59,765 bases of DNA from F1-120-MAGs238 sp964484185 (GCA_964484185.1 CAZAEQ010000028.1:1-59765); one strand, 5' to 3'. Shown: positions 15,289 through 24,960, counted from the stretch's first letter. A program made the numbers and translations. Notes: generated by a model not told the origin, from the letters alone.

Positions 15289-17715
15289 ATGTTCAACACA
15301 TTCAACACTCTATTTCCAGGCATGTTTCACCGCAGGCTCGCCCTTTTGCTGGCAGTGGTCGGCGCATCCATGATTCCAGTTGGAATTCAGCTCTACAGGC
15401 TCACCGCCATCAAGGGCGAAGCGCTTCTGAAAGTCGCAGAAACCAAGCTCACACGCCGCCAATGGACGCCCACATCCCGCGGCCGCATCCTCGACCGCAA
15501 AGGTCGCGTACTGACGCAAGACCGTCCCAGCTACACACTCGCGATTGACTACGAAGTCCTGAACGGTGACTGGGCAAAGAAAAAGGGCCGCGAAGCCGCC
15601 CGCCGCGCACACAAGCACGAATGGGCAGATCTAAGCCAGATTCGAAAAGATGAACTTACAAAATTATATCAGGATGCTCTCGCGAGCCACCTGCTGGAAT
15701 CCTGGAACCACCTGTCTCAAGTTCTGGGGCTTCCGCTGTCGGAGCTTAATGCACGCCGCGACACTGCTCTCGATACCGTTGAACGGGCATACACGCGCCT
15801 TGTGAATCTCCGCCGCCAGCAGGAACTCGATGCAGCTCTCGCCCGTGGCAATCAGCCCACGCGCGAGCTGATGGACGAGATCGAGAAACGTGTCAACAAG
15901 CCCATCCTCGAACAAACACGCCCGCTCAGCATCGTGACGCGAATCTCAGATGAAACCGGCTTCGCACTTCAACTCCTTTCCGAAGACGAGACCGAACTCA
16001 CGCCCGAGGGCCGCGGACCAGATGGCTCCGGCGCCGCTCTCTGGAACCCCGTCCGCGTGCCGCGGATTCCCGGCATCCGTCTGCTCGACTCTGGCGATCG
16101 CGAGTATCCATACGACCAGACGATGGTCGATTTCGATCTCTCCACGCTGCCCACCCCAGTGCGTAAGGAAGGACACCTTAAGGTAAAGGTCGAAGGCGTC
16201 GCCGCACATCTGCTCGGTCGCCTCCGCACCCGCCCATTTGAAACCGACATCAGTCTCCGTGCAGCGAAGATCAAAACCGATCCGCAATTCGCCCAGCGCG
16301 TTCTCAGCCCCAGCGGCGTAGACCGCGGCGAATATCGCGAAGTTGACACCGTCGGCGATGTTGGTATCGAAGGAACTTATGAGCCAGAACTCCGCGGCTT
16401 ACGCGGCCTGAAAACTCGCCGCCTGGACTCAGGCGAAGAAGCCACGCTCGCCGCCCAGAGCGGCCGCGATGTGCAGCTTTCAATCGACATCAATCTTCAG
16501 GCCCGCGTTCAAGCCGCGATGTCGCCGGAGGTTGGTCTCGCGGTCGCCCAATACTGGCATCGCAAGTCTGATGCGCCCATGAACGTGACGATGCCCGATG
16601 GCACACCTCTCAACGGCGCAGCAGTGGTGCTCGATGTTGACACCGGCGAGATTCTCGCGATGGTTTCAACCCCCAGCTTTTCCAAAGCCCAGCTGCGTGA
16701 TCGCCCCGAAGAAGTCTTCGGAGACGAAGTAGACCTGCCCTACCTCGATCGCTCCATCGCCAAGAGCTACGCCGCGGGTTCGATCGTCAAGCCACTGATG
16801 TTGACAATGGCCGCAAAACGCGGCGTATTCATGCCCGGCGACGCCATCGAATGCACCGGTCACCTCTACGAAAAGCAACCCAACATCGCGCGCTGCTGGA
16901 TCTACAAACAGACCGAGGGTCAGATGACGCACCAGTCGCAGCTTGGCCACTGGCTCGCAGGTCAGGAAGCGATCGAAGTCTCCTGCAACATCTTCTTCTT
17001 CACACTCGGTCAGCGCCTCGGCGTGAACGGCATCATGGATGCATATCGAGAATTCGGTGTCACCGATAAATTCAACTTGGGTCTCGGCCTTGAATTCCCC
17101 GGCTCGCTTGGCCGCAAGAACGATGGCTCTGATCTCAAACTCCCCGATGCAATTCAAATGGGAATCGGCCAGGGCCCCATCGCCTGGACACCCATGCACG
17201 CTGCCGATTCCTACGCAACACTCGCCCGCGGCGGCGTGCGCATCAAGCCCTCGCTCGTACACTCCATCGGCGGAGTCCCCCAGCGAAAATCAACTCCGGT
17301 CGATTTAGGCCTTCCATCGTGGGCAGTGCAAGAGGCGCTCAAAGGCATGGAGCGCAGCGTAACTGGCGCACACGGCACGGGCAATGGACTGCGAAATCCA
17401 ACCACTAACAAGCTCGAATCGTTCTTCAACAGCCCCGGTATCAGCGTCTGGGGAAAGACTGGCACTGCCGCCGCACCAGACTTGAAAGTGAAAATCGAAG
17501 ACATCGATGGCGAAGATGATGTTGATGGTCCGACCAGGACGCGAGTCGTGCGATCAGGCGATCACTCCTGGTACGTTGTCCTCGTCGGCCGCACTGGCGA
17601 CCGCATGAAATACGTCATCGCTGTTGTCATGGATTACGCCGGCAGCGGCGGCAAAGTCTCGGGCCCCATCGCCAATCAGATCGTGCATGCGCTCGTCACG
17701 GAGGGATACCTATAA
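15289..17715 (+). CDS. mrdA: Penicillin-binding protein 2 (elongation transpeptidase)
   Basis: The 808-residue protein has one N-terminal membrane anchor (about residues 14-33), the PBP dimerisation domain opening with SRGRILDRKGRVLTQD, and a transpeptidase domain with S498-x-x-K (GSIVKP), S565-C-N567 and K723-T-G. It crosslinks peptidoglycan during rod elongation and works with the SEDS polymerase RodA. At 808 residues it is longer than the usual 600-650, with inserts in the dimerisation domain and a charged RKEGHLKVKVEGV region. The start ATG is followed 11 codons later by a second in-frame ATG (15322), which could equally be used. The rodA frame follows directly. MreB, MreC and MreD are not nearby. 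Confidence 0.93.
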   Translation: MFNTFNTLFPGMFHRRLALLLAVVGASMIPVGIQLYRLTAIKGEALLKVAETKLTRRQWTPTSRGRILDRKGRVLTQDRPSYTLAIDYEVLNGDWAKKKGREAARRAHKHEWADLSQIRKDELTKLYQDALASHLLESWNHLSQVLGLPLSELNARRDTALDTVERAYTRLVNLRRQQELDAALARGNQPTRELMDEIEKRVNKPILEQTRPLSIVTRISDETGFALQLLSEDETELTPEGRGPDGSGAALWNPVRVPRIPGIRLLDSGDREYPYDQTMVDFDLSTLPTPVRKEGHLKVKVEGVAAHLLGRLRTRPFETDISLRAAKIKTDPQFAQRVLSPSGVDRGEYREVDTVGDVGIEGTYEPELRGLRGLKTRRLDSGEEATLAAQSGRDVQLSIDINLQARVQAAMSPEVGLAVAQYWHRKSDAPMNVTMPDGTPLNGAAVVLDVDTGEILAMVSTPSFSKAQLRDRPEEVFGDEVDLPYLDRSIAKSYAAGSIVKPLMLTMAAKRGVFMPGDAIECTGHLYEKQPNIARCWIYKQTEGQMTHQSQLGHWLAGQEAIEVSCNIFFFTLGQRLGVNGIMDAYREFGVTDKFNLGLGLEFPGSLGRKNDGSDLKLPDAIQMGIGQGPIAWTPMHAADSYATLARGGVRIKPSLVHSIGGVPQRKSTPVDLGLPSWAVQEALKGMERSVTGAHGTGNGLRNPTTNKLESFFNSPGISVWGKTGTAAAPDLKVKIEDIDGEDDVDGPTRTRVVRSGDHSWYVVLVGRTGDRMKYVIAVVMDYAGSGGKVSGPIANQIVHALVTEGYL

Positions 17716-17780
17716 AGCCCTCGCTCTGGAGAGGTTCGTGGGCAGCATCCGCCGAACCCGGCCAGTTTCAGCGCGTCACG

Positions 17781-18941
17781 ATGGCGCTGCAGTTCTCCAG
17801 CCCGGCGTGGTTCACCGTCTTCGCATCGCTGGCACTCTCACTCATCGGCATCTACTGCATCGATGTCGCTGAAGTCGTCCGCCCGTTTCCGTATTGGCCG
17901 CTCAGTCCGACGGCATTCAAGCAACTCATCTTCCTTGCGATAGGTGTAGGAGCCGCGACCTTCTGCGTCATCCCCAATTACCGCTGGCTCGAATATCTGG
18001 TCGTCCCGCTCGTGATTGTCTCCGCAGGCTTGCTCATTTTTCTGTTGATTCCATTTGTCCCCACCTGGCTCGTCAAACCTCGCAACGGCGCACGCGGCTG
18101 GATTGATCTTGGCGCATTCGACATGCAGCCTTCCGAAATCGCCAAGATCGCGGTCGTCATCACGCTCGCCAGTTACCTCAAATTCCGCAACAGCTATCGC
18201 ACGTTTAAGGGGCTCATTCCGCCTGCCATTATCGTCGGAATACCCGTGGCGCTTATCACGCTGCAACCCGATCTCGGCAGCGCATCTCTCTTTGTCCCCA
18301 TGCTCTTCGCCGTCCTCGTGGCAGCCGGAGCCAAACTGCGCCATCTCCTCATCGTCGTCATCGCCGCAGCGTGCATGGCCCCCGCCGCGTATCCACTGCT
18401 GAAGAACCACCAGAAACAACGAATCGTGGGGCTCTGGAAGCAGTTCCAGGGCGACACCACCGCCGACCTCGACATCAACATGCAAGCCGTGACTGCCCAG
18501 CGAATGATCGGCGCCGGCGGCATGGGCGGCCTCTCCGATGGCCATTCCAGGTCACTGCTCCACTACAACAACCTTCCTGAACGCCACAACGACATGATCT
18601 TCGCAGTCATCGTCAATCGATTCGGCCTGCTCGGCGGCCTCGCCGTCGTTGGCCTGTATTTGCTGTGGACGCTTGGAGCCTTTGCGACCGCCGCGGCGAC
18701 ACGGGATCCCTTTGGCCGCCTGCTGGTGGTTGGCCTGGCGGCGTTCATCCCCGCGCAGGTATTCGTCAATATTGGCATGAACTTGGGCCTCCTCCCGATT
18801 ATCGGGATTACCCTTCCCTTCATCAGTTACGGCGGCTCGAGCCTCGTCATCTGTTGGATCATCACCGGGCTTATCCTCAATACAGGGCTGCGAAAGCCAA
18901 AGACCCAGTTCAAGGAAGCGTTCGAGTTTGCAGATGAATAA
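17781..18941 (+). CDS. mrdB: SEDS-family peptidoglycan polymerase RodA
   Basis: The 386-residue protein has about ten membrane helices. SEDS signatures are NGARGWIDLGAFDMQPSEIAK and the C-terminal PFISYGGSSLVICW, and a periplasmic Glu/Asp-containing loop lies before NNLPERHNDMIFAV. It polymerises lipid II into glycan strands as partner of the PBP2 encoded upstream. The conservative start is the ATG at 17781. The frame is, however, open upstream to an ATA at 17712 that overlaps the PBP2 stop codon and lies 6 bases after a strong GGAGGG. Initiation at ATA would add 23 residues (IKPSLWRGSWAASAEPG...). The ATG itself has no convincing ribosome binding site. The pair forms a tight operon. Confidence 0.93.
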   Translation: MALQFSSPAWFTVFASLALSLIGIYCIDVAEVVRPFPYWPLSPTAFKQLIFLAIGVGAATFCVIPNYRWLEYLVVPLVIVSAGLLIFLLIPFVPTWLVKPRNGARGWIDLGAFDMQPSEIAKIAVVITLASYLKFRNSYRTFKGLIPPAIIVGIPVALITLQPDLGSASLFVPMLFAVLVAAGAKLRHLLIVVIAAACMAPAAYPLLKNHQKQRIVGLWKQFQGDTTADLDINMQAVTAQRMIGAGGMGGLSDGHSRSLLHYNNLPERHNDMIFAVIVNRFGLLGGLAVVGLYLLWTLGAFATAAATRDPFGRLLVVGLAAFIPAQVFVNIGMNLGLLPIIGITLPFISYGGSSLVICWIITGLILNTGLRKPKTQFKEAFEFADE

Positions 18942-18958
18942 GCGATACGAATAAACAC

Positions 18959-19870
18959 ATGAAGAGCCGAAAGAATCCAAGTCGCAACGCTCAGCCACCA
19001 AAGAGTCGTAAACCGGACTCGAAAGACGCTGCACGCAAAGCCGCGCCCAAGTCTGCACCAAAGATCCCAGTTGCGCCGCGATCTGCCATCGAGATCAAGA
19101 TTGCCGAACCGTTGCAGCCAACTCCTGAATTTCTGCTCCAGGCAAAAGCTCTTGGAATCGAATTTGAACAGGGCGAGCTTGATAGTCTGGGAAGATACCT
19201 CGCGATGTTGCTCGCCGCGAATGAAGAGATGAACCTCACCGGAATCACCGACCCCGGCGAAGCGTGGATAAAACACATTCTTGATTCGCTCACGCTGCTT
19301 CCTGCGTTGAGTGAGTTGCCAGATGGGGCGCGGGTGTTAGATGTCGGCACTGGCCCCGGCCTTCCGGGACTTCCACTCGCGATCGTTTCGCCACAGCTCA
19401 AGTTCACGCTGCTCGATGCGACCTCCAAGAAAACCGATTTCATCCGCCAGGTTGCCCGCCATCTCAAACTCAAAAACTGTGAGGCCGTCAACGGTCGCGC
19501 TGAAGTATTCGCCCACGACCGCGGCGAGAAACTCCCATCCGGCTCCCGCTCCGGCGGCTATCGCGAAAAATTCGATGCCGTCGTCGCCCGCGCCGTCGGC
19601 CCCCTCGCCACCATCGCTGAACTCACCGTTCCATTCGCGAAACTCAACGGCTCAATTTTCCTCATCAAAGGTCAGCGCGCAGAAGAAGAACTCGCTGAAG
19701 GCCACGAAGCGCTCGAACTACTGAAAGTGGTCCACGTCGGCAACATCGATACGCCAACCGGAAGAATTGTCGCGCTCGAGAAACGCGTTCTCACTCCCAA
19801 AATCTACCCACGCGCTGACGGCGAACCCAAGCGATCCCCGCTCGGCGTCGGCAGAAAAAAAGCTGAATAA
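18959..19870 (+). CDS. rsmG: 16S rRNA (guanine-527-N7) methyltransferase RsmG
   Basis: The 303-residue protein carries a basic, Lys/Ala/Pro-rich extension of about 50 residues, then the RsmG core: MNLTGITDPGEAWIKHILDS, the SAM-binding LDVGTGPGLPG at 127-137, and an IAELTVPFAKLNGSIFLIKG strand. RsmG methylates G527 of 16S rRNA at N7, in the decoding region; loss can give low-level streptomycin resistance. The family is about 210 residues, so the basic N-terminus is an unusual addition and may help in RNA binding. The C-terminus IYPRADGEPKRSPLG matches the family end. It starts 18 bases after rodA and may share its transcript. Confidence 0.95.
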   Translation: MKSRKNPSRNAQPPKSRKPDSKDAARKAAPKSAPKIPVAPRSAIEIKIAEPLQPTPEFLLQAKALGIEFEQGELDSLGRYLAMLLAANEEMNLTGITDPGEAWIKHILDSLTLLPALSELPDGARVLDVGTGPGLPGLPLAIVSPQLKFTLLDATSKKTDFIRQVARHLKLKNCEAVNGRAEVFAHDRGEKLPSGSRSGGYREKFDAVVARAVGPLATIAELTVPFAKLNGSIFLIKGQRAEEELAEGHEALELLKVVHVGNIDTPTGRIVALEKRVLTPKIYPRADGEPKRSPLGVGRKKAE

Positions 19871-19893
19871 CCAGCGACTCTTGAGACAATCAC

Positions 19894-22059
19894 GTGCGTG
19901 AATTGATCGATGCCATCCTGGGAACCGCCGACGGCTCCGGTCCGCCCGGTCTGCTTGCGCGCAAGCTGGAAAAGCACTACGAGCCGCGCCCGCAGCAAGT
20001 CGCGATGGCCCTGGAAATCACGCGAGCATTCGCCGCCCGCTCGCACCTGTTCGTCGAAGCTGGCACCGGCACCGGCAAAAGCTTCGCGTATCTTGTCCCT
20101 GCGATCCTCCGCGCCACGTTGCTCAATCAGACCGTGGTCATTTCCACACACACGATCGCGCTGCAGGAACAGTTGATCAAGAAAGACATTCCCCTCCTGC
20201 GCGAAATCATCGAACCTGCGCTCGCCGGCGAACTCAAAGCGCTGATCGTGCAGAGCATCGGCAACGTCACACCGCGCGAACTCAAACCCGTCCTCGTCAA
20301 AGGCCGCGGCAACTACGTCAGCATCCGGCGCTTGAAATTGGCTTCCGCCCGCGCCGATCGCCTGATCTCCGAAGCAGCGGGGCGTCGCAGTCTCGCCGTC
20401 ATCGAAGACTGGGCCATGACCACGCTCGATGGAACCCGCTCATCACTCCCCGCGCTCGAACGCGAGCGTGTCTGGTCACACGTCGATTCCGATGGCGGCA
20501 ACTGCATGGGCCGCCGCTGCCCAACCTACGACACCTGCTTCTATCAAAACGCTCGCCGCGCTGCCGATGGCGCGAACCTCCTCGTTACCAATCATGCTCT
20601 CTATTTCAGCGATCTCGCCCTGCGTGTCCAGGACAAGGGCTTCTTGCCCACGTATCAAAACGTCGTCTTCGATGAGGCCCACAGTGTCGAAGAAGTAGCA
20701 GGGCAGTATTTCGGCGCAGAGCTTTCTGAACGCCGTGTCTATCACCTTCTCAATCAGCTTTACATCGCCCGCAGCAGCAAGGGCTACTTGCCTCAGCTCT
20801 CACTCCTGGTAAAAAATCCATCCGCAGTCGATCGCGCTTGCACATTGGTACAGGAAACCGATGCCGCCGCTCGCGAATTCTTCGATTCTCTCGCTCGCCT
20901 GCTTCGCTCCGGCGCAACGCAAAGTGGCCGCATTTCCGCCGCCAAAGCCGTAGCAAATCCACTCACTCGCGCCGCCGGCGATCTCGCCATCCAACTTCGC
21001 AACTTGCAGGAAATGACCGACTCCGAGCAAGACCAGTTCGAACTCAATTCCTATTGCGAGCGTGCTTCCGCAGTCGCCGCCACCGCCCGCGTCCTCATCG
21101 ATCAGGAACTCGAAGGCTGTGCGTACTGGATCGAACAAGCCGATGCTGATGACCCCGGCCGCTCCGCCGCCGTTACGCTCGCGTGCGCACCCATCGAAGT
21201 TTCAACACTCCTCAAAGACCACCTCTTCGGCTCAAAGTTTGGCGCAGTCCTCACCAGCGCAACCCTCGCCACCGGCCGCACCGATGCCCCTAAAAAAGGT
21301 GGAGTCGCCGCCGGCCCCTTCGATCACATCATCAACCGCCTCGGCGCACAAGGCGCAGCCACGCAACTCCTCGACTCCCCCTTCAACTACGCCGAGCAAG
21401 TCGATCTCTATATCGACCTCGGCGCCGGCGACCCACCCGCGGGCGCAAGTGCCAGGGGCCCCGCTCAAGCCCACTACACCCGCCGCCTCAGCGAACGCAT
21501 CATGCATCACCTCAACGCCACCAAAGGCGGCGCGTTCGTCCTCTTCACCAACTACCGCACACTCTTCGATGTCGCCGACGCCATCGGCGACCAGATCACC
21601 GATAGCGGCATGACACTCCTCGTCCACGGCCGCGATGGCGACCGCGGCAAAATGCTCGAACGCTTCCGCTCCACCCAGTCCGGCGTCCTCTTCGGCGCAG
21701 CAAGTTTCTGGCAAGGCGTCGACGTCCGCGGCGAAGCCCTCCGCAACGTCATCATCGTCCGCCTCCCCTTCGACCGCCCCGATGAACCACTCGTCGCAGC
21801 CCGCACCGAGCAAATCAAAGCCCAGGGCGGCGACCCCTTCAAAGACGATTCACTCCCTCGCGCGATCATAAAATTCAAACAGGGGTTTGGCCGCCTCATC
21901 AGATCTTCCACAGATCGTGGCCGCGTAGTCATCCTTGATCCCCGCATAGTTTCCAAGGGTTACGGCAAACGATTCTTAAACGCACTGCCTCCCGGCATGG
22001 AACCAAAGATCATGGAACCACAGCCGGATGAAATCGAACCGTTGCCGGATTGGGAGTGA
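19894..22059 (+). CDS. DinG/XPD-type superfamily 2 DNA helicase
   Basis: The 721-residue protein has Walker A (AGTGTGKS, residues 56-63) and Walker B (VVFDEAH, Asp260-His263), followed in the second half by GVLFGAASFWQGVDV and QGFGRLIRSSTDRGRVVILD, typical of DinG/XPD. These enzymes unwind 5'-tailed DNA and RNA:DNA hybrids and help resolve collisions of replication with transcription. Cys204, Cys209 and Cys215 match three ligands of the Fe-S cluster, but the place of the first Cys is Ser143 (GRGNYVSIRR). The cluster may be absent, have a substitute ligand, or be coordinated differently. The start is a GTG; a separate promoter is not evident, so it is likely cotranscribed after rsmG. Confidence 0.9.
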   Translation: MRELIDAILGTADGSGPPGLLARKLEKHYEPRPQQVAMALEITRAFAARSHLFVEAGTGTGKSFAYLVPAILRATLLNQTVVISTHTIALQEQLIKKDIPLLREIIEPALAGELKALIVQSIGNVTPRELKPVLVKGRGNYVSIRRLKLASARADRLISEAAGRRSLAVIEDWAMTTLDGTRSSLPALERERVWSHVDSDGGNCMGRRCPTYDTCFYQNARRAADGANLLVTNHALYFSDLALRVQDKGFLPTYQNVVFDEAHSVEEVAGQYFGAELSERRVYHLLNQLYIARSSKGYLPQLSLLVKNPSAVDRACTLVQETDAAAREFFDSLARLLRSGATQSGRISAAKAVANPLTRAAGDLAIQLRNLQEMTDSEQDQFELNSYCERASAVAATARVLIDQELEGCAYWIEQADADDPGRSAAVTLACAPIEVSTLLKDHLFGSKFGAVLTSATLATGRTDAPKKGGVAAGPFDHIINRLGAQGAATQLLDSPFNYAEQVDLYIDLGAGDPPAGASARGPAQAHYTRRLSERIMHHLNATKGGAFVLFTNYRTLFDVADAIGDQITDSGMTLLVHGRDGDRGKMLERFRSTQSGVLFGAASFWQGVDVRGEALRNVIIVRLPFDRPDEPLVAARTEQIKAQGGDPFKDDSLPRAIIKFKQGFGRLIRSSTDRGRVVILDPRIVSKGYGKRFLNALPPGMEPKIMEPQPDEIEPLPDWE

Positions 22060-22148
22060 GCAACTCGCCCGTTCATCTCACGAGACATTTCGTGCAAATG
22101 GGTTGTCCCGCCTGAGCAATCACAAATCTTGACCGATCAAATGGGCTG

Positions 22149-23534
22149 TTAAACCGCGTGTCGTTCTCCAAGCACGAGTTTTTCCGAACCCATTCGAAAT
22201 CCCATTAATACTAAGGTCTGATCATCTTGCCGCGGTCTGCCCGCCGCGTGGTCGTCAACGGTTTCCAGCACCGCCTTTCTCGTGCGTTCCGGATCGCCTT
22301 CGCCGCGATTGATAGCCTCAATCAGTCTGGGCATGCCCAGGAGTTCACCGCGCGGGTTGAACGCCTCGGGTATTCCGTCTGTATAAAGCACGAGCAGATC
22401 GCCCGGCTCAAGAGTTAAAGAACCAGCCGGCGGGTTCAGCTCTTCGCAGACTCCCAAAGGCCATCCCCCTTCGGCATCAAGCAAGGTCAGTGTGCCATTG
22501 CGTCGGCGCACGATCGGCGGGTTATGGCCGCAGTTAACGTATTCGAGTTTGCCTGTGCGGCGATCAAGGTTCAGGAAACACGCCGTGATGAACATTCCGT
22601 CATAAAGGCTTGCATGCATCAATTCGTTGATGTGAGGTACAACCGTGTTGGGCGCATGCCCGCCGCGGCACCATGACTGCATTGCCGTACGCAGCATAGC
22701 CATCGCCACTGATGCGACCGGTCCATGCCCCGAGACATCGGCGATCACCAGATCAAGTGTGTCGGCGTCGGGTGCAAACACATCGTAGTAATCACCGCCT
22801 GCCGCTTCAGAAGTTAGATAACTGGTGGCAAAGCTGAGTCGCTTGTCACTTGGCAGGGTCACCGGGAGCAGCAGGCGCTGTACACGTCCGATCTCGTTGA
22901 AAGTAGCTTGCAACCGCGCATTGGCCTGCTTCGCCAATTCGAGCGTGTCGAGATAGACCGCAGATCGGGCGAGCATATTTCCCGACGTAAGCAGCAGTCG
23001 CACATCCTCGTGCCGGAACGCTGAAGGTGAATTTGCAAACACGATAATCCAGGCCTGAGTATGCCCTTGCCAAAAGATCGGAACAGCGATCATCGAGCGA
23101 TGTTCTGCCGCCCCCGCGCCGAGCCCTGGTTCCGATGTATTCAGCGCAAGCGACTCTCGCAATATCGAATGTGGCTGTGCTATGACGTCACCGAGCAGTC
23201 CGCCACTCGCATCGGCTTCAAACCCGGCACGCGGATTGAAAAGCGAGCGAAAGTCTGTGCGTTCTCGCCAATGCTCATGGGTGAGGTCGACATCGAGCAG
23301 AATGCGGAATCCCAGAGATCCCGCGGGCACATCGGGGCCTGGAATCCAGTCATAGCGGCGCACGGGTGGTGGCCACGGCAGGACGTACATGATCCGGCTT
23401 AAAGGCAGCACTCGCGTCAGCGATGCAACAAATGTCCTCACCAGTGCGGCTGGATCGTTCAGAAGCGATAGCTCTCTCTGAAATTCGTAGACCACTTCGA
23501 CCGAATCCAAAGGCTGTACGAACGTGTCTTTCAT
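22149..23534 (-). CDS. GAF-domain SpoIIE-type serine phosphatase
   Basis: The 461-residue protein has an N-terminal GAF-like sensory region (about residues 20-230, including AVPIFWQGHTQAWIIVFAN) and a PP2C/SpoIIE domain: GGDYYDVF, DLVIADVSGHGPVASVAMAM, YVNCGHNPP, LVLYTDGIPEA and RQDDQTLVLM. The Asp residues of GGDYYD, IADVSGHG and RQDDQ bind the two metals of PP2C enzymes. SpoIIE phosphatases usually reactivate anti-sigma-factor antagonists, but no such gene lies next to it. The start MKDTFVQPLD was chosen because the GAF fold begins soon after. An ATG 16 codons earlier, with AGGA next to it, is an alternative. The substrate and the bound signal are unknown. Confidence 0.88.
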   Translation of the reverse strand: MKDTFVQPLDSVEVVYEFQRELSLLNDPAALVRTFVASLTRVLPLSRIMYVLPWPPPVRRYDWIPGPDVPAGSLGFRILLDVDLTHEHWRERTDFRSLFNPRAGFEADASGGLLGDVIAQPHSILRESLALNTSEPGLGAGAAEHRSMIAVPIFWQGHTQAWIIVFANSPSAFRHEDVRLLLTSGNMLARSAVYLDTLELAKQANARLQATFNEIGRVQRLLLPVTLPSDKRLSFATSYLTSEAAGGDYYDVFAPDADTLDLVIADVSGHGPVASVAMAMLRTAMQSWCRGGHAPNTVVPHINELMHASLYDGMFITACFLNLDRRTGKLEYVNCGHNPPIVRRRNGTLTLLDAEGGWPLGVCEELNPPAGSLTLEPGDLLVLYTDGIPEAFNPRGELLGMPRLIEAINRGEGDPERTRKAVLETVDDHAAGRPRQDDQTLVLMGFRMGSEKLVLGERHAV

Positions 23535-24000
23535 GCGTCGTATCGCTCCACAGACGTGTCCACACGGATATGGCCGTGACATTCCTCGCAACTCGACCGG
23601 GAATAATATTGTCTCCCGATCGCCAGTTTGACTCTCAAAATCAAATATTCTCAAAGGCCAATGGCTGGCGAGTTTCTGTGCGTGCGAAGTTCAGCCGAGA
23701 TTTCAAAAGTGATTGAGGTGTACAACGTGTCCAGAAGCGGACCAGAACATTCGAGGGGTCCGTTGCTGTTTGGCTTTCATTACGATGCGGATGACTCCCA
23801 CCAGATGCAGGCCCAACCCGGCTGCGATTCGTCGTCCTATGGCCGCATGTATCAACAGCGCTTCTGCGTCCGTTTCGCGCGGATACGCGATCGCTTCGGA
23901 AAGACTTCATCTGCTTTCCGTTAGCCAATCCGCCTCAAAAAAGCTCGCGCGAAAACTGGAAAAAAATTTTTAACCTGTGAATAGTGCCGCCGCTCGCCGT
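23535..24000. other. Intergenic stretch without a recognised gene
   Basis: No convincing gene is seen. The plus-strand frames here are Cys/Arg-rich and lack ribosome binding sites. The region holds the upstream sequence of the SpoIIE-type gene and the downstream end of the dienelactone-hydrolase-like gene, including an A/T run (AAAAAAATTTTTAAC) near 23960. Confidence 0.5.
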
Positions 24001-24960
24001 CTACTCCAGATTTTTCTTGAAGAACGCAATCGTCCGGGCCCAGGCCTTCTTCGCCGCATCTGTATTGGCCTCGCTCGACTGCTGCCGCACGAATCCGTGA
24101 CCAGCCCCCTCGTAGGTCTCTTTTTCGAAGGACTTCTTCAATTCACGCATCGCCTCCTCGGTCGGGGCAACCGTTGTCGTCACGCGCGCATCGTTGCCGC
24201 CATAGAGCCCCAGCACCGGGCACTTGATCTTGGACAACACGTCGTTGTCCGGCTTGTTGTCCTTCATCGGCGCCGTTCCGTAGCACACTACCGCGGCCCC
24301 GAGCTCCGTCTGCGCCGATGCATACCGGAAGCTCTGACTCCCGCCCCAGCAGAAGCCGATGCATCCGATCTTCTGTGCCGCAGAGGGGAGCTTCAGGGAA
24401 TACTCGCGGACCGCGTTCAATCGGGAGGCCACCTCATCGGGCGTCAGCTTGCGTATCGCCTCGCCAACTTCGCTCGACTTCATGGAGTCGGTCGCGCCGC
24501 CGTTTGGCCCCTTGCCTGAGAGAAGGTCGGGTGCGATGACGATGAAGCCATCCGCGGCAAGCTGATCGGCAGTCGCGCGCACCCATTCAGACATTCCGAA
24601 GATCTCGTGGATCACGATGATGACAGGCGCCTTGTCAGCGCGCTCGGGATACACGACCCAGCTCTTGATCGGCGCGCTTGCTGCCCCATCCGCTGCAGCG
24701 GGCATCGGCACGTCCACCCACTCACCATGGCGAGGCGAGTCTTTCAGCACCGCCGCGGCGTCTGACTGATTCACCGGCTTGCCCTTGGGCTCGCTGGTGG
24801 CGGCGGTGGTGGTGGTGGGAGTAGGGGTCGCCTTTGGCTCTTCCTTTGTTGCAGGCGTGGGGGGCGTGGGAGTAGCGGGCTTCGTCGCTTCTTGAGCGAT
24901 GGCCGAAGACATCGAGGACAGTGCGAGAACGAGGAAAGCGATGATCGCTCGGTTATTCAT
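24001..24960 (-). CDS. Exported dienelactone hydrolase-family protein
   Basis: The 319-residue protein has a signal peptide ending at about residue 22 (IIAFLVLALSSMSSAIAQ), a Thr/Pro-rich linker (residues 24-62) and an alpha/beta-hydrolase domain. The triad is Cys204 (GFCWGG), Asp257 (GGNDARV) and His288 (GAGHGF), with VIHEIFGMSEWVR forming the oxyanion strand. Cys in the nucleophile elbow is the mark of dienelactone hydrolases, which open muconolactone-type lactones; periplasmic homologues often act on other esters. The linker suggests tethering or display at the cell surface. An AATAAT box 5 bases before the ATG may serve a leaderless transcript. The reading of the substrate is not possible from the sequence. 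Confidence 0.88.
   Translation of the reverse strand: MNNRAIIAFLVLALSSMSSAIAQEATKPATPTPPTPATKEEPKATPTPTTTTAATSEPKGKPVNQSDAAAVLKDSPRHGEWVDVPMPAAADGAASAPIKSWVVYPERADKAPVIIVIHEIFGMSEWVRATADQLAADGFIVIAPDLLSGKGPNGGATDSMKSSEVGEAIRKLTPDEVASRLNAVREYSLKLPSAAQKIGCIGFCWGGSQSFRYASAQTELGAAVVCYGTAPMKDNKPDNDVLSKIKCPVLGLYGGNDARVTTTVAPTEEAMRELKKSFEKETYEGAGHGFVRQQSSEANTDAAKKAWARTIAFFKKNLE

Noticed and set aside
23713..23973. Plus-strand frame in the 23.5-24.0 kb gap
   Set aside because: Cys/Arg-rich, no ribosome binding site, no family features.
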